Assembly: GCF_001421485.1 (NCBI RefSeq)
Contig: NZ_LMKK01000001.1
Location: 1,040,361 to 1,104,360, forward strand
Direction: 5' to 3'
Source: Agreia sp. Leaf210
GTDB lineage: Bacteria > Actinomycetota > Actinomycetes > Actinomycetales > Microbacteriaceae
DNA: 64,000 nucleotides
Under the pieces are notes generated by a model. That model did no database searches, had not been told where the DNA came from, and saw only the letters and a list, made by a program, of their open reading frames with translations. The first letter of the stretch is position 1, and every line of letters starts with the position of its first letter. The position numbers were made by a program, and so were the translations under genes. Of the stretch, positions 59,088 to 64,000 are shown piece after piece.

Positions 59088-60583
59088 GCGGCGACGTCCT
59101 CGTCCATCGCAAGGGCCAGAATGCGTTCTTCGCTCGCTTCGGAACGAGTGAGCTCACCGGAGATGCGACCGGCCGCCATCACGTAGATGCGGTCCGATAC
59201 TCCGAGCACTTCCGGGAGCTCGCTCGAGACGACGATCACGGCCACGCCCTGGTGGGCGAGCTCGTCGATGATCGCGTAGATCTCGGATTTGGCTCCGACG
59301 TCGATGCCTCGAGTGGGCTCGTCGAGAAGGAGCACCTTGGGTGTCGTGGCGAGCCATCGGGCAAGCACGACCTTCTGCTGGTTGCCACCCGAGAGGTTGC
59401 CCACCATCTGTTCGGCTGAGGGCGTGCGGATGCGCAGTCGATCAATGTAGGTCTTGGCGAGGGCGCGTTCGGCCCGGCTGCTCACGAAGATCCAGCGAGA
59501 CAGGGAGCGGAGCACCACGAGTGCCGCATTGTCGCGTACCGACCGCTGCAGCAGCAGGGCCTCGGCCTTGCGTTCTTCTGGGGCGAAGCCGATGCCGGCC
59601 CGGATGCTGTCGGCGGGTTGCCGGATTCGCCAGACGTGGTCGTCGACCACGATCTCGCCGGTCGCGACCTGATAGTCGCCGGCGATCGTCTTCATCAACT
59701 CGCTGCGCCCTGCACCCACGAGTCCGGCGACGCCGACGACCTCGCCGGCTCTGACCGTGAGGTCGATGCCGTCGACGTATTGGTTGCCCACGTTCCGTAG
59801 CTCGAGAACGGTCTTGCCGAGGGGTGCGGGCTCGCGGTGGAAGAACTGGCTGAGGTCGCGGCCCACCATCATGCGCACCAGCTCGTCGTGATTCGTCTCG
59901 GCGACGAGTTGCGTGCCCACGAAGGAACCGTCGCGAAGTACGGTGATGCGGTCGGCGAGCTTGAAGATCTCGCCCATGCGGTGCGATACGTAGGCGACCG
60001 CGATGCCCTCGGCCTGCAGCTGGCGGATGAGAGCGAACAAGAGTGTGACCTCGTCGTCGCCCAGCGAGGAGGTGGGCTCGTCGAAGCAGATGATCCGGGG
60101 TTTGCTCACGACCGCGCGCATGATCTCGACGATCTGCCGTTGGGCGGGCGAGAGCTCGGAACCGAGCGCTTCCGCCCGGATCGTGCGGTCGAAACCCCAG
60201 CGCTTGAGTTCGTCGCGCGTGCGCCGAAGCAGCGCCTTGCGGTTGTACGCGACAGACCCGAGACTGCCCACGAAGATGTTCTCGGCCACCGAGACCGCGG
60301 CGATGATCTCCGGCTCCTGCGCGATGACCCGCAGGCCGGCGGCGCGAGAGTCGGCCGGATCGCCGAAGACGGTGGGTACGCCGTCGATGCTGAGAACACC
60401 GTCGTCTGGCCGGAAGTCGCCGTTCAGGATCTTGAGCAGCGTCGACTTGCCGGCGCCGTTCTCACCCATCAGGGCCGTGACCTCGCCGCTGCGCAGCTCG
60501 AGTTCGACTCCTCGCAGAGCGCGAACGGGGCCGAAGCTCTTGGTGATGCCTGTCGCGCGGAGAGCGATGGGTTCGTGCGTCAT
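59084..60583 (-). CDS. sugar ABC transporter ATPase, two nucleotide-binding domains
   Basis: A 499-residue RbsA/MglA-type protein with two fused ABC domains. The first has Walker A GENGAGKS at 40-47, LSPAQRQIVEIMRAV as signature region and FDEPTSSLGDDE; the second has a degenerate Walker A (VGAGRSELMK) and a strong signature NLSGGNQQKVVLARWL with LLDEPTRGIDVGAKSEIY. It hydrolyses ATP on the cytoplasmic side to power the permease. The second site is typically weak in this family. Located 87 bp after the binding-protein gene, past a 13-bp hairpin. Confidence 0.94.
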   Translation of the reverse strand: MTHEPIALRATGITKSFGPVRALRGVELELRSGEVTALMGENGAGKSTLLKILNGDFRPDDGVLSIDGVPTVFGDPADSRAAGLRVIAQEPEIIAAVSVAENIFVGSLGSVAYNRKALLRRTRDELKRWGFDRTIRAEALGSELSPAQRQIVEIMRAVVSKPRIICFDEPTSSLGDDEVTLLFALIRQLQAEGIAVAYVSHRMGEIFKLADRITVLRDGSFVGTQLVAETNHDELVRMMVGRDLSQFFHREPAPLGKTVLELRNVGNQYVDGIDLTVRAGEVVGVAGLVGAGRSELMKTIAGDYQVATGEIVVDDHVWRIRQPADSIRAGIGFAPEERKAEALLLQRSVRDNAALVVLRSLSRWIFVSSRAERALAKTYIDRLRIRTPSAEQMVGNLSGGNQQKVVLARWLATTPKVLLLDEPTRGIDVGAKSEIYAIIDELAHQGVAVIVVSSELPEVLGVSDRIYVMAAGRISGELTRSEASEERILALAMDEDVAA

Positions 60584-60623
60584 TGCATGTCCTTTGTTGT
60601 TGCTGGCCGAATGGGCGGCGATC

Positions 60624-60662
60624 CGAGGCGAGGGCGACAGAGTGTGCGGCGCCCTCGCCTCG
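60624..60662 (-). terminator. intercistronic hairpin after the binding-protein gene
   Basis: CGAGGCGAGGGCG (60624-60636) and its perfect complement (60650-60662) form a 13-bp stem with a 13-base loop, starting 8 bases after the binding-protein stop codon on the minus strand. No T-run follows. Such stems between a binding protein and its ATPase usually protect or limit transcripts so that the binding protein is made in excess. Confidence 0.8.
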
Positions 60663-60670
60663 ATTCGCTG

Positions 60671-61711
60671 CTAGGTGCAGACGACGCCCTTGGCTTCCCA
60701 GTTCGTGGCGTCCACGATCTCGGTGTTGGCGATCGAGACCGGGGGCAGGGCAGTTCCGTTGCGCAGCAGATCGATCATCGACGTCGCCGCGGCCTTGCCG
60801 ACCTCGACACCCGAGATGAACAGCGCGGACTTGTTGCCCGTCTCCTGTCCGGCGTTCCAGTCCTTGCAGGTCAGGTATGCACCGAGGCCGACTCCGACGA
60901 TGTTGTTGGGCGAGACGCCCGAGTTCTGCAGGGCCGTGACGACACCCGTCTCACTCTCGTCGTTGCAACCCCAGACCACCCAGTTCTTCACGCCGGCGTT
61001 GGCCGTGATCACGGCACCCGCCTTGTCCTGAGCATCCGTGGCCGAGTTGTCGGTTCCGATGTCGATGATCTCGGGACCGTCGGCGACCGCTTCGGCGAAG
61101 GCGCTGGCCGCGCCGTCGACGCGCTGGGTGCAGACGGAGAGGTCTTCTTTGTAGGCCGAGAGGATGCGGGTGTCTGCTGCCGTCCAGCCTGCCTCCGTGT
61201 AGAGACGGGCCGCTTCGGCGCCGACCTTCTCGCCCATCGACGTGCCGTCGAAGCCCGAGAACGGAGCGGCTGTGCCGGATGCGTCCTCGATCGTGTCGTC
61301 TGCAGCCATGATCGGGATGCCCGCCTCTTTGGCGAGCTGCATGACCTGCGGGCCGATCTGCTGGTCGGGTACGACGATGATGATGCCATCGACCTTCTGT
61401 GCGATGGCGGCCTCGACCTCGGAGATCGCCTTGTTCGAATCGGTGCCGAGGTCGACGACGTTGATGCTGATGTCGCCATCGGCCTTCGCCGCCTCCTTCG
61501 CTCCGTTCGCCTCGTCGATGAAGTACTGCTGGTCGCCCTGCTTCTGAAGGAAGGCGATGGTGAGCGGTCCGTCTTTCGGGCCCGCGGCTGCGCCCGTCGA
61601 CGTGTCGCTCGATTCCATGCCCGAGGTGCATGCGGTGAGGGCCAGCACGGCGGCGGCGGCCCCGACTAGCGCAATCCGCTTCCACGAGCGCGTTGCTGTG
61701 TGACTGTTCAT
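60671..61711 (-). CDS. sugar ABC transporter substrate-binding lipoprotein
   Basis: A 346-residue lipoprotein of the periplasmic-binding-protein type I family (AraF/RbsB-like): signal peptide with lipobox LTAC (Cys28), LTIAFLQKQGDQQYFIDEANG, VDGIIIVVPDQQIGPQVMQL and IPIMAADDTIEDASG. The binding cleft ligand is unknown; the composition with many Asp and Asn is typical of sugar binders. The ATG at 61711 is preferred because GAGGAAA is seven bases upstream; another ATG lies at 61726. It is the first gene after the AraC gene on the same strand. Confidence 0.93.
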   Translation of the reverse strand: MNSHTATRSWKRIALVGAAAAVLALTACTSGMESSDTSTGAAAGPKDGPLTIAFLQKQGDQQYFIDEANGAKEAAKADGDISINVVDLGTDSNKAISEVEAAIAQKVDGIIIVVPDQQIGPQVMQLAKEAGIPIMAADDTIEDASGTAAPFSGFDGTSMGEKVGAEAARLYTEAGWTAADTRILSAYKEDLSVCTQRVDGAASAFAEAVADGPEIIDIGTDNSATDAQDKAGAVITANAGVKNWVVWGCNDESETGVVTALQNSGVSPNNIVGVGLGAYLTCKDWNAGQETGNKSALFISGVEVGKAAATSMIDLLRNGTALPPVSIANTEIVDATNWEAKGVVCT

Positions 61712-61811
61712 CCGTGATTTCCTCATCTTCTTTGACTGGCCGGCAACGGAGCCGGAGGGTGACCTGTGCGGTGCTGGCGGAAGCGGGTCGGCCATGCCGA
61801 CGGTCGTGCCG

Positions 61812-61877
61812 CACCTAAACGATATGACTGGGGTCGCCCGTGGATTGAGCACAAATCGACGCAATCACCTAGACGAT
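61812..61877. promoter_or_regulatory. direct repeats, candidate AraC sites
   Basis: CACCTAAACGAT (61812-61823) and CACCTAGACGAT (61866-61877) are 12-base direct repeats with one mismatch, 54 bp apart, in the 212-bp gap between the AraC gene and the ABC operon. TATCGT on the minus strand (61818-61823) overlaps the first copy and could be the operon -10, with no good -35, as expected for an activator-dependent promoter. Confidence 0.55.
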
Positions 61878-61923
61878 TCTCTGACTCGTGTCGTCTTGCA
61901 TCGTGGGGATCGCCCGATGCGCG

Positions 61924-62802
61924 TCAGCGATCCTGGAACGCCGCCCGGTACTGACTGGGGCTCGCGCCGTTGATCGCGCGGAAGTGACGCGAGAAGTAGA
62001 AGGGGTCGTCGTAGCCCACCGCATTGGCGATCTCGGCGACCGACGCGTTCGTCGTGATCAGCAGCTCACGCGCACGCGCACTCCGAAGACGCTTGCGATA
62101 CTCGACCACGCTGGTTCCCGACGCCTGCCGGAACCGTGCCGAGAAGTGCGAGTCGCTGAACCCCGCCATCGTGGCGAGCTCCGCCACACTCGCGGTGCTG
62201 TCGAGGTTCTCGCGCAGATAGTCCTGCACGGCGAGAATCGGGTCGCCCGCCTCGGAGGTTCCGCGAGCGCGGTCGGCCGCGAGTTGCGCGAGCACACCCC
62301 AAGCGGCACCGGATGCGGAGCGGAGACTGGCGACTGTATCGTCGCGCTCGAGAGACACCAAGACGTGCTCGAGCGCGCCTCGCACGGCGTAGGGATCGTG
62401 GGCCGGCATCACCGGCGAGCAATCCGCCGACGAGCCGGCGATCGCCGCGACGAACGCGTCGCTGTCGAGACCGACGACGTGCATCCACCAGATCGTCCAG
62501 GGGTCGAGCGGGTCGGCGCGATATCTGTGCGGAATCCCGGCGGGAATCACGACGACGTCACCGGGTGAGACACCGAATCTCTGCCCTTGGAGTTCGACAT
62601 GCCCCGTTCCATCGGTGCAGAGGATGACGACGACCTCGTCGGCGCCGCGAGGGCGTGACCGGCCGTGGGCCGCCGCGTGCGGAAAGTGCCCGGCATCCGT
62701 CACCAACAGCCGATCCGTGATCGGCTCGGCAAGCGCCTCGACGACCCGCGGCCTCGGGAGCACGCGCAACCTCTGACCGGGGAAGCCATCGCGGATCAGC
62801 AC
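61924..62802 (-). CDS. AraC family regulator with cupin sensor
   Basis: About 292 residues: an N-terminal cupin sensor (about 60-120: DEVVVILCTDGTGHVELQGQ, VVVIPAGIPHRY) and a C-terminal double helix-turn-helix (LATMAGFSDSHFSARFRQAS, EIANAVGYDDPFYFSRHFRA). Such proteins activate sugar-catabolic operons when their ligand binds. GTG 62802 is chosen because TAGTAT lies seven bases before it; ATG 62811 (three residues longer) falls within that hexamer and is the alternative. The gene lies directly upstream of the ABC operon on the same strand, so it is the probable activator. Confidence 0.9.
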   Translation of the reverse strand: MLIRDGFPGQRLRVLPRPRVVEALAEPITDRLLVTDAGHFPHAAAHGRSRPRGADEVVVILCTDGTGHVELQGQRFGVSPGDVVVIPAGIPHRYRADPLDPWTIWWMHVVGLDSDAFVAAIAGSSADCSPVMPAHDPYAVRGALEHVLVSLERDDTVASLRSASGAAWGVLAQLAADRARGTSEAGDPILAVQDYLRENLDSTASVAELATMAGFSDSHFSARFRQASGTSVVEYRKRLRSARARELLITTNASVAEIANAVGYDDPFYFSRHFRAINGASPSQYRAAFQDR

Positions 62803-62809
62803 GCGCGCC

Positions 62810-62815
62810 ATACTA
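62810..62815 (-). promoter_or_regulatory. -10 element for leaderless araC-type gene
   Basis: TAGTAT-GGCGCGC-GTG on the minus strand. The ATG at 62811 would lie inside this hexamer, which favours the GTG. Confidence 0.45.
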
Positions 62816-62913
62816 GGCGGTCGCGGGCGTTTCAGCTCGGAACAGCAATCCGCGACACATTGCGGACCAGTTCGGGCGCACGTCGGAGTGGCGCGTTTGC
62901 GCCCCTGACCCCC

Positions 62914-62919
62914 TACTCT
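62914..62919 (+). promoter_or_regulatory. -10 element for leaderless small membrane protein gene
   Basis: TACTCT-GTGGCC-ATG, exactly six bases between hexamer and start codon. Confidence 0.55.
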
Positions 62920-62925
62920 GTGGCC

Positions 62926-63216
62926 ATGACGCAATCTCCCCCTGCCCAGCGACGATCGAAGCCGAACATCACCTCGGCCGTAGTCTCCCTCGCCGCCGGA
63001 GTTGCGTCCATTCCTGTCTTCGTCTTCGGATTCACCATCGCCGCGTGGGTGTGCGCTCTCCTTGGACTCTTTGCTGGGATAGCCGGAGTACGACGCGCCC
63101 GGGGGACGACTCCGGGACTCCCCCTGGCTATCGTCGGCCTCGTCGTCTGCTCCATCATGCTGCTCACCCTGGCGGGCATGCTCGTGCTGTTCCTCACGCG
63201 CCCGTGGCGGTATTGA
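62926..63216 (+). CDS. small membrane protein, DUF4190-like
   Basis: A 96-residue protein with two or three membrane helices (SAVVSLAAGVASIPVFVFGF, about 40-55, and about 67-90) and a charged loop GVRRARGTTPGLPLA. It resembles the DUF4190 protein at 32665 in length and topology, but the loop motif differs. TACTCT sits six bases before the ATG with no Shine-Dalgarno. The function is unknown. Confidence 0.75.
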   Translation: MTQSPPAQRRSKPNITSAVVSLAAGVASIPVFVFGFTIAAWVCALLGLFAGIAGVRRARGTTPGLPLAIVGLVVCSIMLLTLAGMLVLFLTRPWRY

Positions 63217-63257
63217 GCTCGTTGCATTGCTCCTCCACACGGTGGCTGCTCACTGAG

Positions 63258-63272
63258 TTATCCACAGGATAA
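63258..63272. promoter_or_regulatory. palindrome containing a consensus DnaA-box sequence
   Basis: TTATCC-aca-GGATAA is a perfect 6-bp inverted repeat and includes TTATCCACA, the canonical DnaA box, 66 bp upstream of the DUF222 start. A single box does not define an origin; the palindrome may be an operator or a landing site of the 13E12 element. Confidence 0.45.
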
Positions 63273-63337
63273 ATCCCTGATGAAGCGGTTAAATCGATCG
63301 GCAAGTCGATGTCGGTGGTCGGTGTTTGACTTCTCTT

Positions 63338-64000
63338 ATGGACCTCGAGACCGCGACCATCGACAACATCGTCGACCGTCTTCGCGAGCTCTTCGAAGCC
63401 GACCGGCGCAGCCCCGCCACAGACGAGCTGCTCGAGATGGCGAGTGCGTGGGAGCGGGTGGGTGTCGTTGCCGATGCCGCGCGCATCTGGGTTGCCGCTG
63501 AAGTCGACGCCGAGTCCCGGCGCGAACTCGGAGCCGACGGACTGGCTTATCGAAATTCCTTTCCCACGGCCAAGAAACTCCTGGCCGCCAGCGCGAACGT
63601 CTCTGAACGAACGGCCTCATCACGGGTGCAACTCGGTCGGCAGATTCGATCCCACCTCTCCAACACCGGTCTCTCCTGCCCCAGCCGGTTCCCGGTGGTA
63701 GAACGTGCCTTTTTCGCCGGCCGAATCGGCGCCGACACGGCAGCGGTTATCTGCCGCACACTCTCCGAGGTGGCCGCCGGTACCACATTCAACACGAGGC
63801 TCGACGAGGCCGAGCAATACCTCGTCGACGCCGCGACGGTGTCGCTCCCCCTCGCCGACTCCGCCCTTGAGACGTCGCCCGTGAGGCTCTACACGGTCGA
63901 CGACATCACTCGACTGGCCATACGCATCCGAGAGAATCTCGACCCCGACGGTGCCGAGCCACGCGATGAGGCGAAACAGCAGTTGCGCGGGTTCAGCCAT
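63338..64000 (+). CDS. DUF222 (13E12 repeat family) protein, N-terminal part
   Basis: The frame starts at ATG 63338 and remains open to the end of the window (221 codons), so the C-terminal HNH nuclease domain is expected just beyond. The visible part is the DUF222 region: LLEMASAWERVGVVADAARI, AYRNSFPTAKKLLAASANVS, ARV-like PVVERAFFAGRIGADTAAVI and DGAEPRDEAKQQLRGFS. It belongs to the same family as the truncated gene at the left edge. The function is unproven. A palindrome with a DnaA-box sequence precedes it. Confidence 0.88.
   Translation, partial: MDLETATIDNIVDRLRELFEADRRSPATDELLEMASAWERVGVVADAARIWVAAEVDAESRRELGADGLAYRNSFPTAKKLLAASANVSERTASSRVQLGRQIRSHLSNTGLSCPSRFPVVERAFFAGRIGADTAAVICRTLSEVAAGTTFNTRLDEAEQYLVDAATVSLPLADSALETSPVRLYTVDDITRLAIRIRENLDPDGAEPRDEAKQQLRGFSH

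Noticed and set aside
63258-63272. Chromosomal origin of replication
   Set aside because: Only one DnaA-box sequence is present, with no cluster of boxes, AT-rich region or dnaA/dnaN genes.

Overview
The window is high-GC DNA with tightly packed genes, GTG/TTG starts, many 4-base start/stop overlaps and many promoters that sit directly on the start codon. Together with DUF222/HNH (13E12-type) genes at both edges, a brevibacterial/arthrobacterial-type homoprotocatechuate dioxygenase, a class-E-like LAxTG sorting signal and CGNR, WYL and LCP family proteins, this points to an actinobacterium, most likely in or near the Microbacteriaceae. That placement is inferred from gene content and style, not from a search. 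I see no prophage, insertion sequence, CRISPR array or rRNA; the window reads as ordinary chromosome with catabolic accessory modules.

Layout. 1-1.6 kb: the 3' end of an HNH endonuclease gene, then a divergent LysE exporter/CGNR regulator pair. 1.7-8.2 kb: a meta-cleavage (homoprotocatechuate) module with hpaD, hpaE, a GntR regulator and an FAH-RraA fusion on the minus strand, and hpaH-hpaI on the plus strand, sharing a 98-bp divergent promoter that holds a 12-bp palindrome typical of FCD-GntR operators. 8.2-11.8 kb: a MobA/phenol-hydroxylase-type flavin monooxygenase divergent from an IclR regulator over a perfect 10-bp inverted repeat, plus a cupin protein. These probably supply or complement the ring-cleavage pathway: monooxygenase (catechol formation), HpaD (ring opening), HpaE (semialdehyde oxidation), FAH-RraA (decarboxylation/isomerisation), HpaH (hydration), HpaI (aldol cleavage to pyruvate and succinate semialdehyde).

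12-25 kb: a wall-anchored histidine phosphatase (phytase/MINPP type), a PAP2 phosphatase, two tRNA-Ser genes close to serS, an LCP glycopolymer transferase, a HAD phosphatase, a diacylglycerol kinase, an epoxide hydrolase/WYL pair, pheA, a GNAT enzyme between two copies of a palindromic repeat, and pgm. 25-37 kb: a lipoprotein with an apparent AUU start, an M15 carboxypeptidase, three MFS exporters, a GH1 beta-glucosidase with a LacI-type operator and a LacI regulator nearby, a TetR/MFS pair with a multi-site operator, and an orphan DNA methyltransferase.

37-48 kb: lplA, a monoacylglycerol-lipase-like hydrolase, a three-gene operon (permuted ATP-grasp, alpha-E and transglutaminase proteins) whose substrate is unknown, a sugar isomerase/Gfo-Idh operon, a carboxylesterase, and an alditol oxidase preceded by a coupled leaderless 35-codon ORF. 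48-55 kb: small membrane proteins, a DHA2 exporter, and a coupled hydrolase-VOC-MFS operon. 55-63 kb: an AraC-controlled sugar ABC operon (lipoprotein, double ATPase, permease) ending in a 983-residue DUF5107-TPR protein. The window closes with a small membrane protein and the 5' part of another DUF222 gene.

Two themes recur. At least fourteen genes have a -10-like TAnnnT hexamer exactly 6-7 nt before the start codon and no ribosome-binding site, so leaderless mRNA appears common. Several intergenic gaps, mostly between convergent genes, carry long palindromic repeats that fall into at least two families.
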